DNA of 64,000 nucleotides from Phycisphaerae bacterium (GTDB taxonomy: Bacteria > Planctomycetota > Phycisphaerae > SM23-33): the NCBI GenBank assembly GCA_018335035.1, contig JAGXKT010000004.1, forward strand, positions 1 to 64,000. Direction: 5' to 3'. Positions 24,621-32,871 of the stretch are shown piece after piece. Within the stretch, counting starts at the first letter, position 1, and every line of letters begins with the position of its first letter. Under the pieces are notes generated by a model. The model was not told where the DNA came from, ran no database searches, and was given only the letters and a program-made list of their open reading frames with translations. A program made the position numbers and the translations under genes.

Positions 24621-27609
24621 GGTGGGAGTCCTTTTCGTATCGGCCCTTCAGCGCGACGTCCACGCGCTCGAAGCGCCATTTGGGAACCTCGGTGATATCA
24701 GCCGGCAGTCCGCCGATGCTCTCGACGCGCAACAGGAAGACGTATTGTCCGCGCGCGTTACGGAAGGCATCGGCGTCGGGAATCACGATTCGCGCGTCTC
24801 GCAGGCGGGGGTTGTCGATGCGCGTCCGCTCGGCCCCGGGCGGAACGACGTGGTCGCCGCCGTTGAGGCGCCCGCCGCGCACGCCGAAGATGGACAACCG
24901 CCGCCCGTTGGCTCGCAGCGTTACGATCAGCGTCGCCGTCACGTCGCGCAACCGCCCGAAGCCCTCCGGCGGCTTGGCCAGCACATGCAGGGCGCCGTCG
25001 AAGTGCGAGTCCGTGAACCGTCGCGACAGCCGGTTCCACGCCGCCGAGCCCTCGTAGTCGGTGACGACGAAGCCGGCGGGGATCGTCACCGGCCGATCGC
25101 GGTTCTCCGGCGCCGGCGGCGTGATCTCCAGCGGCCAGGCGACAACGTTCCAGCCCTGCCGGGGAACTGACCGGTCGGCCAGTGGATCCAGCGGGCAGTA
25201 GCTCGTGTAGCCGATCAGCGTGGGCGCCGCGTCGCGCGTCACGCCGGCCGGGTCACGCAAAAGCCGCCCAACGAACGCGTTGCGGAGGTTGTCCGTTCGG
25301 TTCATGACGGCGGATCCGGTGAATTCGCCGTCAGCCGGTTCGGACGGCTGCGCCGCGCCGCGGATCGGGCCGAATTTCTCGGCACCCGCGGGGTCGGTAT
25401 CGCCGTCGAAGGTGACGCGGCGCAGCATCGACGCCTCGCCGAGACGGAAACGCAACACGCCGTCGGCGGGCACGGTGTTCGCGCCGCCGTCGACGGGTGT
25501 CAGGCGGTAGGTCCTGTTGCGCGTCAGGATCACGCAGTGCGTCAGGTCGGCGGGCATGCGGTTGACGATGCGCCCGCTGAGCCCGTGGGCGTCGAAGCTG
25601 ACGCGGCTGTCGATGCCCGGCGCGGCGCACAGCGCGTCCGTGCGGAACATCGCGCCACCGCCGGTTCGAATGCTCCGGGCGGGGATGTGAAGCTCAGCGC
25701 CCGTGCGGACCTCATTGCGGCGCGTCATCGAAGTCAAATCAGTCGGGCGAATGGTTGCTCGCGCCACGCCGGCCGAGAAGCTCAACTCGCGCGAGGTGCG
25801 CCCGCTGGTGTAAGCGAAGCTCTCCTGAACACGGACCTCGCCGTGGCCCACGGGCGTGATCAGGCCGACGAAACTGAGCCGCTCGGTGGCGATGCGCGAC
25901 CGTCCCCAGGCATACAGGCCTACCGACAGGCACAGCGAGGCGGGAATCAGCCCGAGCCAGACCCATTCGCCGCGCCCGCGGAGGCGCAGCAGCAGACCCG
26001 CCAGAAGCGTCAAGACCGACAGAGCGGCCAGAAGCGTCACCGGCAAGACCGCCGTCGGGCCCTGCCGCCCGGCGATGCTGCGCAACGCGACGTCCGTCGG
26101 CGGCGCCTGCCCGTCGGTGGGCGCGTCAGCGCGATTCACGTCGATGGGTTGAGCCGTTCGCGGCTGCATCGGGCGCACGGCCGCGAGTACGGCGTGCAGT
26201 GTCTTCCTGTTCTCCGTTGCCAGATCAAGCGCCCCCAGCGGCACGCCCAGGACGAGCACGCGCCCCGCACCGAGGGGGCGTTCAGTCAGCAGCGGAAGCC
26301 CGTTCGCGCGGTAGTGCACTGTGGCATCACTGGGCACCAGCTCGGCCAGGGGCATTGGCCAGGTGAGCGTGAACTGCCCGACGGGCTTATCGTTGTCGGC
26401 CTGGCGCACGTCGAGGCGACTGACGCGGTGTATGCCCGCGGCCGTGACGCCGGCGGCGCGACCCGCCGGGCCCATCAACAGCTCCGGAAGGGCCTCGTCG
26501 GCGACCAGTACCAGCGTGCCGCCCCGACGGGCCCAGTCCAGGATCGCCTGCATCTGGCTGGGGCGAAGGTCGTCGCCGGTGACGGCCTTGAACAGCAGCA
26601 GGTCGACCATCTCCAGTCCCGCCCAGCGCGTGGGCAACCAGCGGGGCTGGTGGCCGACGAGCCGGCGCATGTTGCCGAATACGCCGCGCCCGCCATAGAG
26701 CTTGTCGCCGCGGAGGCGGACGCTGACGCGGACGGCGGACAGGCCGGCCGGCAGGGACGTGCGGGCCTCGAAGGACGCCGTCGTCCCGTGCTGCGTGTTC
26801 TTGAGCCGTGCGAAGCCGCCTTCCGCGTCGATGGGGACGTTTCCGACCTGCCACGCGTTGCTCGGGGAACCGAATGCGAGCGTCGGCACCGCCCCCTCGC
26901 CGACGACGGGATCGATGCGGATCTCGCCGATGTCCAACGTGCCGGTGCCGTACAGCGTTGGCGCGACGACGATCCGTCGCGCCGCCGGCGGGACGGTCCG
27001 CTCGACGGTTCTCGTCGTCCAGCCGGTATCTGACTCCAGGGCGGGCGCATCGCCCGCCGACGGCAGCACGTTTCCGGCCGCGTCGAGGAAACGCACCTCG
27101 CAGACGGCGATATGGCCGCCGGCGGCGACGTACCGATCCGTGTCGTGCCGTTCGCCACGGACGTTTGGGATGCACAGTGCCGAGGCGTCCGGCGCCAGCT
27201 TCCAGGCGAGGTACGATCGTTCGACCAGCCCGGCGGACGAGGTGAACAGTGTCAGCGGAAGCTCCGCTTGCCGCGGTCCGGCGTCCGGGGCGTCCGGACC
27301 CTGCGAGGCGGGCTGTTCCGGCAGAAGCACCTGCACGCGCGTCGCCCGCGAACGCCTGGCCGGTACGTGCACGACGCGGGAGAAACGTGCCTTACCCGCG
27401 TCGCCGGGCGCCACGACCGTCACGGTTGCCTGTTGGTCCTGCTGTGATCTGTTGTTCACCGTTACGACGACTTCGGACCATGCGCCGGGCTGAACGTAGG
27501 AGCCGACGGCGCCGATGCCGCGGACGGGGTCGTCCGCCGCCGACGCCCCCTGCGCCGAGACCAGCACCATCAACGCCGCGAGTTGGAGGGGAACTACGTG
27601 CCGTCGCAT
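24607..27609 (-). CDS. Large membrane-anchored exported protein heading the ABC operon
   Basis: The 1000-residue protein begins with a signal peptide (PLQLAALMVLVSAQGASA). An Ig-like segment follows (SEVVVTVNNRSQQDQQATVTVV). Around 300-470 there is a glutamine-amidotransferase-like fold seen in GldG/DUF4350-type proteins (MQAILDWARRGGTLVLVADEALPELL and GAGRVLVLGVPLG). Two hydrophobic helices then lie around 525-575 (AVLPVTLLAALSVLTLLAGLLL and EWVWLGLIPASLCLSVGLYAW). The C-terminal ~400 residues are beta-rich. It resembles the non-enzymatic partner of Gld-like ABC systems, but I cannot name a family with certainty. ATG 27609 was chosen for its signal peptide; a promoter lies 54 bases upstream. 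Confidence 0.7.
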   Translation of the reverse strand: MRRHVVPLQLAALMVLVSAQGASAADDPVRGIGAVGSYVQPGAWSEVVVTVNNRSQQDQQATVTVVAPGDAGKARFSRVVHVPARRSRATRVQVLLPEQPASQGPDAPDAGPRQAELPLTLFTSSAGLVERSYLAWKLAPDASALCIPNVRGERHDTDRYVAAGGHIAVCEVRFLDAAGNVLPSAGDAPALESDTGWTTRTVERTVPPAARRIVVAPTLYGTGTLDIGEIRIDPVVGEGAVPTLAFGSPSNAWQVGNVPIDAEGGFARLKNTQHGTTASFEARTSLPAGLSAVRVSVRLRGDKLYGGRGVFGNMRRLVGHQPRWLPTRWAGLEMVDLLLFKAVTGDDLRPSQMQAILDWARRGGTLVLVADEALPELLMGPAGRAAGVTAAGIHRVSRLDVRQADNDKPVGQFTLTWPMPLAELVPSDATVHYRANGLPLLTERPLGAGRVLVLGVPLGALDLATENRKTLHAVLAAVRPMQPRTAQPIDVNRADAPTDGQAPPTDVALRSIAGRQGPTAVLPVTLLAALSVLTLLAGLLLRLRGRGEWVWLGLIPASLCLSVGLYAWGRSRIATERLSFVGLITPVGHGEVRVQESFAYTSGRTSRELSFSAGVARATIRPTDLTSMTRRNEVRTGAELHIPARSIRTGGGAMFRTDALCAAPGIDSRVSFDAHGLSGRIVNRMPADLTHCVILTRNRTYRLTPVDGGANTVPADGVLRFRLGEASMLRRVTFDGDTDPAGAEKFGPIRGAAQPSEPADGEFTGSAVMNRTDNLRNAFVGRLLRDPAGVTRDAAPTLIGYTSYCPLDPLADRSVPRQGWNVVAWPLEITPPAPENRDRPVTIPAGFVVTDYEGSAAWNRLSRRFTDSHFDGALHVLAKPPEGFGRLRDVTATLIVTLRANGRRLSIFGVRGGRLNGGDHVVPPGAERTRIDNPRLRDARIVIPDADAFRNARGQYVFLLRVESIGGLPADITEVPKWRFERVDVALKGRYEKDSHRGDE

Positions 27610-27662
27610 CGCTTTTTCCGGGTGAGCCCTGCGGCCACATGGCTGCCAAAACGCGCGTGAGG

Positions 27663-27690
27663 ATGATAGCATAGCCCATGGATGTTTCAA
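27663..27690 (-). promoter_or_regulatory. Promoter of the ABC/HEAT operon
   Basis: On the minus strand, TTGAAA (27690-27685) is followed after 16 bases by TATCAT (27668-27663). The predicted start is about 45 bases upstream of ATG 27609. It lies in the 124-base gap shared with the divergent exported-protein gene at 27734. Confidence 0.5.
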
Positions 27691-27733
27691 TGCAAGGCCG
27701 GCCCGCGGGCTGCGGCCGGCGGAGGATGGAACC

Positions 27734-28609
27734 GTGCGTGTGCGGATGTGCGTGATGGCATTGCTGACGGGTCTCGCCTGCGGGGCGACGCCGGCCGTGC
27801 CGGAAGATGCAGACGCCCCGCCCATCGAGCCGCCGACGACGGGCACGCTGGCAGGGACGTTTTCACCCGTCGACGAGGTTGCTGATCTGACGGCCGTTGA
27901 TCGCGCCACCGGGCGGCGGTTCGAACCGGACGCGTTCGACGAGGGCACCGGCGCGTTTCGGTTCGAGGACGTGCCCGGCGCCGCGAGCTACGATCTGCAA
28001 CTTGCCCTGCACGACGGGCGCCGCATCGAGGGGGTCGACCTACGCTTCGTTGACGCCGATTTGCTGGAACTGGCGGACATCCGGCGCAGGCAGATGGGCC
28101 TGCCCGTACCGCCACGCGGCCGCTTCGAGCAGCGCGACGCCCGGGCGCTTCTGGCCTACGTGGCCGAGCACGAGGATTTCATGGACATCAAGCGCCCGCT
28201 CTACGTTCACGGCTGGGGGCGGCGCGCGACGGTGCTGGTGGAGTTGATGCGGACGCGCCCGTTCCACGATTCCGGCGGCGACTGGGTGTGGCGCATCGAA
28301 CTGTGGTACTTCGAGGACCGCGGCGGCGAATGGGTACGCCTGGCCAATCAGCAACGCGTGCTGTGGCGCGAACGGCTCGCCCCGGCCGCGTGGCGCAAAA
28401 TCGACGTGACGTATTACCCTGCCCTCAGCATTCACGTGGGGCGCGACGGCGCGTCACGGGCGGTGCGTTTCGAGATTCCGCCCGCCGCGGACGCGTCGCG
28501 AGGCCGTCCGTCCGGTTCCAAGCCGCAGCTCGAGACGGCCCCGCACATTCTGGGGGTGGACGGCGACCGCGCCGCCAGCCGTCCCGCGACACGCCCCGCC
28601 GACGAGTAG
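27734..28609 (+). CDS. Exported protein of unknown function
   Basis: I do not recognise a named family. The 291-residue protein starts with GTG 27734, supported by GGAGGA eight bases upstream, and has a short signal sequence (MALLTGLACGATPAVP). A carboxypeptidase-regulatory-like beta module may span about 35-115 (GTLAGTFSPVDEVADLTAVDRATGRRF, then FRFEDVPGAASYDLQL). The middle contains charged segments including VAEHEDFMDIKRPLYVHGWGRRATVLVELMR and WRIELWYFEDRGGEWVRL. The tail is Pro/Arg/Ala-rich. It is divergent from the ABC/HEAT operon and converges with the Nif3-like gene. Location in the periplasm is inferred from the signal. Confidence 0.65.
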   Translation: MRVRMCVMALLTGLACGATPAVPEDADAPPIEPPTTGTLAGTFSPVDEVADLTAVDRATGRRFEPDAFDEGTGAFRFEDVPGAASYDLQLALHDGRRIEGVDLRFVDADLLELADIRRRQMGLPVPPRGRFEQRDARALLAYVAEHEDFMDIKRPLYVHGWGRRATVLVELMRTRPFHDSGGDWVWRIELWYFEDRGGEWVRLANQQRVLWRERLAPAAWRKIDVTYYPALSIHVGRDGASRAVRFEIPPAADASRGRPSGSKPQLETAPHILGVDGDRAASRPATRPADE

Positions 28610-28615
28610 ATTGTC

Positions 28616-29734
28616 TCACGTGATCCGCAGCGGGTCGCGGTCGGACGCGGCGAAGCGGACCGCCACGCCGCCGAGGGTTTCGTCGAGGCGTTCGGCCAGG
28701 CGGCGCATGGCGGGGCGCTCGGAGTTGCCGTGCCCGGCGGCGACGACGGTCAGCCCGGTCTCGACGGCGTCGAGCGTTTCGTGGTGCCCGATCTCGCCGG
28801 TCAGATATAACCCCGCACCGGCCCGGACGGCGTCGCCGACCAGCGACGCGCCCGACCCGGCGCAGCAGGCGGCGGTGGTCACGAGGTTGGCCTTGCGCTG
28901 CCCCCCGTCGGCGCCCGGCGCCCCGGCGACGCGGAGCTTGCCGATGCCCAGGGCCTTCTTGACGCGGCGCACCAGCGTCTCGACGGTTACCGACCGCGGC
29001 AGGGCGCCGATCCGCCCCTGTCCGCTTCCGGGCGCCGGGCTGATCAGCGGGTAGACGTCCACGGCCGGCGTCTCGTAGCTGTGGACCGACCGGATCGCCG
29101 CGATCACCTCCGCCGCACGCGACTGCGGGGCGAGCATCTCCAGGCGGACCTCCTCGCAGGCCGCGTGCTCGCCGGGTGTGCCGATCGCCGGCGACGTGCC
29201 CTGCCCGCCACGGAACGCGCCGATACCGTGAGTGAAAAACGCGCAGTCGAAGTACTCGCCGATCTGACCCGCACCGGCGGCGAAGGCGGCCTCGCTGACG
29301 GCCGGCAGGTCGTCGCCCGGCAGGAATGTCACGATCTTGCAGACGTCCTCGGACTGACCGGCGCGCAACGGGCGAACGTGCGTCAGTCCCAGCGCCTCGG
29401 CCAGTACGTCGTTCGTGCCGCCCGGCGCGGCGTCGAAATTCGTGTGCATCGCGTACAGCGCAATGTCGTGGCGAACCGCCTCCCACACCAGCGGCGCGGC
29501 CTCGGTCGTCACGGCCGACAGGGGCTTGAAGATCACCGGATGGTGCGCCACGATCAGTTGCGCCTTCATCTGCTGCGCCTCGGCGAGCACCTGCTGTGTG
29601 ACGTCGGTGCAGACGAGGACCTTCTTCGCCTGGCCGCCGCTCGAGCCGACCAGCAGCCCGACGTTGTCCCACGGCTCGGCCAGCACCGGCGGGGCGGCCT
29701 TTTCCAGTGTCGAGATGACGGCCGATATCTTCAT
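28616..29734 (-). CDS. Nif3-like dinuclear metal-centre protein (YbgI/DUF34 family)
   Basis: The 372-residue protein has the NIF3 signatures: EPWDNVGLLVGS near the N-terminus, IVAHHPVIFKPL with the two metal-binding His, HTNFDAAPGGTNDVLAEALGL, and a C-terminal VVAAGHGNSERPAM supplying the last ligands. At 372 residues it is the long form, with a PII/CutA-like insertion in the middle (about 130-240), which includes GEYFDCAFFTHGIGAFRG. Members form hexameric toroids; GTP cyclohydrolase-like activity has been suggested for some but is not general. ATG 29734 overlaps the aminotransferase stop by 4 bases, so the two form an operon. Confidence 0.9.
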   Translation of the reverse strand: MKISAVISTLEKAAPPVLAEPWDNVGLLVGSSGGQAKKVLVCTDVTQQVLAEAQQMKAQLIVAHHPVIFKPLSAVTTEAAPLVWEAVRHDIALYAMHTNFDAAPGGTNDVLAEALGLTHVRPLRAGQSEDVCKIVTFLPGDDLPAVSEAAFAAGAGQIGEYFDCAFFTHGIGAFRGGQGTSPAIGTPGEHAACEEVRLEMLAPQSRAAEVIAAIRSVHSYETPAVDVYPLISPAPGSGQGRIGALPRSVTVETLVRRVKKALGIGKLRVAGAPGADGGQRKANLVTTAACCAGSGASLVGDAVRAGAGLYLTGEIGHHETLDAVETGLTVVAAGHGNSERPAMRRLAERLDETLGGVAVRFAASDRDPLRIT

Positions 29735-30633
29735 GTCGTCGCTCCGCCTTCCGGTGTGGCGCACTCGCCGTCCAGCAGCGCGCCATAAGCCGATGCTATT
29801 ATACGTGTCATCTGTCCCGGTTTTCCGTCGCCGACCACATGTTGCTCGACGCGCACGACGGGGCGCAGGCCCGAAACGGAGCTGGTCAGGAACATTTCTT
29901 CCGCCGCGAGCATGTCCTCGACGGTCAGCGACGTATTGTCATCATACTCGATGCCGCGATGGCGGCAGATTTCGCCGACGGCCTCGCGAACGACACCGGG
30001 CAGCACGGGCGTGTCGCGCGGCGGCGTGCGAACTGTCTCCCCCGCCACGAGAAACACGTTACAGAAGCACGCCTCGGCGAGACGGTTGTCGGTGGTGAAC
30101 CACAGGGCCTCGGCAGCGCCCTTGGCGCCCGCCTCCTGCCGCGCCAGAATCCGCGGCAGGTAGCAGCCGGTCTTGACGCCCGCCGTCGGGTCGCCTCGTC
30201 GCTGCTTGAACGACGCGACCGCGACGGTCAACCCCTCTTCGTACCACCAGTGCGGCAGTGTGCCGAGGTCCTCGGCCGTGATGAGCGCGGTCCCGGTCGG
30301 CTTGCTTGACGGTGCGTTGTCCTCCCGCCAGGAACCCACGGGCCCCGGCGTCAGCGTGACGCGCACGCGCGCTTCGCGCAGGGCGTTGGCCTCCAGCACC
30401 GCACCGGTCGCCGCCGTCAGCGTCGCCGGGTCCGCGCCGGTCTGAAACCCCAGGAAGTCCGCCGTGTCCAGGAGGCGCCGGATGTGCCGGTCCAGGCGGA
30501 AGACCACGCCGTTGTGGGCGCGCATCGTGGTGAAGGTCGACGCGCCGTGTAGCAGCCCCGCATCGCCGGCGCTGATGCGCGCTTCGCCGGCGCGGACAAG
30601 CCGACCGTTCAGATGGACAAAGCGCTCGCTCAC
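29731..30633 (-). CDS. Class IV PLP-dependent aminotransferase (IlvE/PabC/D-amino-acid type)
   Basis: The 300-residue protein has the fold-type IV pattern: HLNGRLVRAGEARISAGDAGLLHGASTFTTMRAHNG at the start, RLDRHIRRLLDTADFLGF, the PLP lysine in AGVKTGCYLPRILARQEAGAKGAAEALW, and the C-terminal phosphate-binding loop MFLTSSVSGLRPVVRV. These enzymes include branched-chain aminotransferase, D-alanine aminotransferase and aminodeoxychorismate lyase. The residues visible here do not let me choose among them. The start is GTG 30633. It is translationally coupled to the Nif3-like gene (ATGA overlap) and lies 33 bases after the cobalamin adenosyltransferase gene, so all three may share a transcript. 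Confidence 0.88.
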   Translation of the reverse strand: MSERFVHLNGRLVRAGEARISAGDAGLLHGASTFTTMRAHNGVVFRLDRHIRRLLDTADFLGFQTGADPATLTAATGAVLEANALREARVRVTLTPGPVGSWREDNAPSSKPTGTALITAEDLGTLPHWWYEEGLTVAVASFKQRRGDPTAGVKTGCYLPRILARQEAGAKGAAEALWFTTDNRLAEACFCNVFLVAGETVRTPPRDTPVLPGVVREAVGEICRHRGIEYDDNTSLTVEDMLAAEEMFLTSSVSGLRPVVRVEQHVVGDGKPGQMTRIIASAYGALLDGECATPEGGATT

Positions 30634-30666
30634 GACCGGACATGTTCCCCGCTGCCCGCGGGCGCG

Positions 30667-31206
30667 TCAACCGGCGTTGTCGTTGGCGGAACGGGCCAGC
30701 GAGAACAGCAGATCGCCCAGCCGGTTGACGTACCGCAGTGCTTCAGAGGGCACGTTGACGCCGGCTGCGGCCGCAGCCACCAGGCGCCGCTCGGCGCGGC
30801 GGCAGACGGTACGCGCCAGATGCAGCCGGCAGGCGGCCTCGGCGCCGCCCGGGAGGACGAAATCGGACAGTTCGCCCAACCGCTGCTCATCCGCGTCGAT
30901 GCGCGCCTCCATGCGCCTGACGGCCTCGGCGAGCGCTTCGGCACCGTCGGCCGCGGCGCGTGCGGTAGCGTCGCCGTCGTGTGCGACCAGCGCCGCCAGC
31001 GTCCGCAACTCCGCCTGCAACGGGGCGAGTGCTTCGCGCGCCGCCGCGGCGTCGGCGTTCTGCGACACTGTCCGCACACAGTCACCCAGGTGGGCGCTGA
31101 GTTCGTCCAGCGTGCCAAGGGCCTCGAAGAACGGGTCGCACTTGCGCACGCGGTGCGAGCCGCGATCGGACTGCCCCTCGTCGCCTCTGCGCGTGTAAAG
31201 CGCCAT
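30667..31206 (-). CDS. Cob(I)alamin adenosyltransferase, PduO type (divergent N-terminal loop)
   Basis: The 179-residue helical-bundle protein aligns with PduO/MMAB enzymes, which make adenosylcobalamin from cob(I)alamin and ATP. It has FEALGTLDELSAHLGD, LGELSDFVLPGG, LHLARTVCRRAERRLV (the conserved RRAER helix) and LRYVNRLGDLLFSLAR at the C-terminus. The ATP-binding start motif is YTRRGDEGQSDRG where the family usually has YTRTGDDGTTGL, so two positions of the nucleotide loop differ. ATG 31206 was preferred to an upstream in-frame start because the conserved motif starts three residues later. Substrate use may still be normal; this needs an assay. Confidence 0.85.
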   Translation of the reverse strand: MALYTRRGDEGQSDRGSHRVRKCDPFFEALGTLDELSAHLGDCVRTVSQNADAAAAREALAPLQAELRTLAALVAHDGDATARAAADGAEALAEAVRRMEARIDADEQRLGELSDFVLPGGAEAACRLHLARTVCRRAERRLVAAAAAGVNVPSEALRYVNRLGDLLFSLARSANDNAG

Positions 31207-31314
31207 GCCGTACTCCAACCGTCGCTGCCCGCTCGGCAGGTGAATGCGCAAAGCATAGGCACTCTGGCCGCAGTGCGGCAAGGGCACGTGAAGGAGCCCG
31301 CTTACTCAGGCCGC

Positions 31315-31578
31315 TTAGATGCCGCCGTTGCGCCGGCTGTCAAGCATCTGGCGCAAGTAGCGATTCTCCCGCCGTGTGGCTTCCAGGTCGAACACGAGGT
31401 ATTTGACCTGCATGCGCAGTTGGTCGAGCGTTTCCTCGACGGACGCGCTTTCGTCCGCCGCCACGGGCAGGTAATGCCCCGGGTCCTGCGCGCAGGAATC
31501 CGCGGCCGTGTCGGCCGAGCGGCCTTTCACGGTTTCGTGCAGTTGGTCGAGCTTGATGCGGATCGCCGCCTCGTTCAT
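31315..31578 (-). CDS. Small coiled-coil protein (87 residues)
   Basis: No family is recognised. The start ATG 31578 is supported by an excellent ribosome site, AGGAGGG, eight bases upstream, and by a promoter with a TACAAT -10 box at 31627-31622. The first helix (AIRIKLDQLHETVKG) is followed by an acidic linker. A second stretch has heptad spacing of Leu/Val (ETLDQLRMQVKYLVFDLEATRRENRYLRQML), typical of a short coiled coil. It may oligomerise or act as an adaptor. It precedes the adenosyltransferase gene by 108 bases on the same strand and is divergent from maf. Confidence 0.7.
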   Translation of the reverse strand: MNEAAIRIKLDQLHETVKGRSADTAADSCAQDPGHYLPVAADESASVEETLDQLRMQVKYLVFDLEATRRENRYLRQMLDSRRNGGI

Positions 31579-31621
31579 CGCAGCCCTCCTGCGCTGTCGT
31601 TCATTCTCCTCCGTCGCCTGT

Positions 31622-31650
31622 ATTGTACCATGGCATTCAGAAAGCGTGAA
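31622..31650 (-). promoter_or_regulatory. Promoter of the small coiled-coil gene
   Basis: On the minus strand, TTCACG (31650-31645), a 17-base spacer and TACAAT (31627-31622) give a fair sigma-70-type match. It lies 44-72 bases upstream of ATG 31578. Confidence 0.45.
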
Positions 31651-31703
31651 GATGGAATTTCCAGGTGCTTTCCGCACGCCCGCACGGTTACATAGAGAGC
31701 GTC

Positions 31704-32303
31704 ATGCCCGCGAAAACAGCCAAGAAACCGCTGATTCTGGCGTCGAACAGCCCGCAACGGCGCGACCTGCTTACCGAGGGGGGAATCGCCTTTGAGGTCC
31801 GCTCCTCGCCGGTGTGCGAGCCGACGCACCTTCCGGCCGGATTATCGCCGGCGGCGCGGGCGGCCGCTGTGGCGTACTTCAAGGCGCGGGCAACGGCGCA
31901 AGCCACCCCCGAGCGCACGGTGCTGGCCGCCGATACCGTGGTCGCCGTCGGCGAGGACGTGCTGGGCAAGCCGGCGGACGCCGACGAGGCCCGCGCGATG
32001 CTGCGTCGGCTGTCGCGCGTGGCGCATCGCGTCATTACGGGCGTGGCGCTGATCGGCCCCGACGGTCGGCGCTGCATCGAGAGCGAAATGACCCGCGTGA
32101 CGATGCGCGCGATGAGCGACGAGCAGGTCGCGCGGTACGTCGCCTCCGGCGCGTGGCGCGGCAAGGCGGGCGGCTACGCCGTGCAGGAAGCGGATGACGC
32201 GTTCGTCACGCGGATCGAGGGCAGCTACTCGAACGTCGTGGGCCTGCCGATTGAGCGGGTTCAACGCATGCTCGCGGCGACCGGCGAGGGATGCGATGCG
32301 TAA
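31704..32303 (+). CDS. maf: Maf-like nucleoside triphosphate pyrophosphatase
   Basis: The 199-residue protein has the Maf/ASMTL signatures: LILASNSPQRRDLL near the N-terminus, VLAADTVVAVGEDVLGKP with the catalytic Asp, and the C-terminal YAVQ...IEGSYSNVVGLPIERV. Maf proteins hydrolyse non-canonical or canonical NTPs to monophosphates and prevent misincorporation; some affect cell division. ATG 31704 is preferred over an upstream start because the conserved strand begins eight residues later. The last 8 bases overlap the start of the following DUF192 lipoprotein gene, which implies coupled translation. Confidence 0.93.
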   Translation: MPAKTAKKPLILASNSPQRRDLLTEGGIAFEVRSSPVCEPTHLPAGLSPAARAAAVAYFKARATAQATPERTVLAADTVVAVGEDVLGKPADADEARAMLRRLSRVAHRVITGVALIGPDGRRCIESEMTRVTMRAMSDEQVARYVASGAWRGKAGGYAVQEADDAFVTRIEGSYSNVVGLPIERVQRMLAATGEGCDA

Positions 32304-32802
32304 GACCGGCAGTTGGGCGACGGCGTGGCTGGTCGTTGTGCTGGCGACCGGGGGGTGCGGCGGCGAGTCGCACAGCCCGGATACGCCGGACGAGTCCGCG
32401 GGGACCACGGCGCCGACGGCGCGGGTGACGCTCGGCGGCAGGACGTGGACGGTCCGTTTGGCGCAGACGGAGGCACAGCGCGAGCGCGGGCTGGCGGGCG
32501 TGCGGTACCTGCCGTCCGACGAGGGGATGCTGTTTATCTTTCCCGATACGCAGACCCGACGATTCTGGATGAAGGGGTGTCGCATTCCGCTGGATGTGGC
32601 CTTCCTTGACGAGGAGCGGCGCGTGGTGAGCATGCACACGATGGCGCTGGCCCAGCACGATCCGCCGCGGCGGGCGTATCCGTCCGGCAAGCCCGCCCGC
32701 TATGCGCTGGAGGTCCCCGCCGGCACGCTCGACGCCGCCGGCGTGGAAGTCGGCGACGTGGCGGCCTTTACGGGCGTCGCCAAGAACTCGGATCGCCGCT
32801 AA
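32296..32802 (+). CDS. DUF192 lipoprotein
   Basis: The 168-residue protein starts with a lipoprotein signal (AWLVVVLATGGC, Cys at about 20) and a short Pro/Ser/Thr linker. The DUF192 domain covers the rest: WTVRLAQTEAQRERGLAGVRYLPSDEGMLFIFPDTQTRRFWMKGCRIPLDVAFLDEERRVV, then ALEVPAGTLDAAGVEVGD. The family is a small beta-barrel found across bacteria and archaea with no established activity. Lipidation suggests an envelope location. ATG 32296 lies inside the end of maf, so it is coupled to it. An earlier in-frame start exists but would destroy the signal peptide. Confidence 0.88.
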   Translation: MRKTGSWATAWLVVVLATGGCGGESHSPDTPDESAGTTAPTARVTLGGRTWTVRLAQTEAQRERGLAGVRYLPSDEGMLFIFPDTQTRRFWMKGCRIPLDVAFLDEERRVVSMHTMALAQHDPPRRAYPSGKPARYALEVPAGTLDAAGVEVGDVAAFTGVAKNSDRR

Positions 32803-32871
32803 ACCGCCCGGCCGTACATGTCGATGAGTCAACGGGACCCGCCGTCGCATCTCACGGGCGGGCGATGATCT

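Noticed and set aside
24607-27948. Longer version of the 1000-residue protein gene
   Set aside because: Extra residues are Ser/Arg-rich noise lying over the divergent gene; ATG 27609 gives a clean signal peptide.
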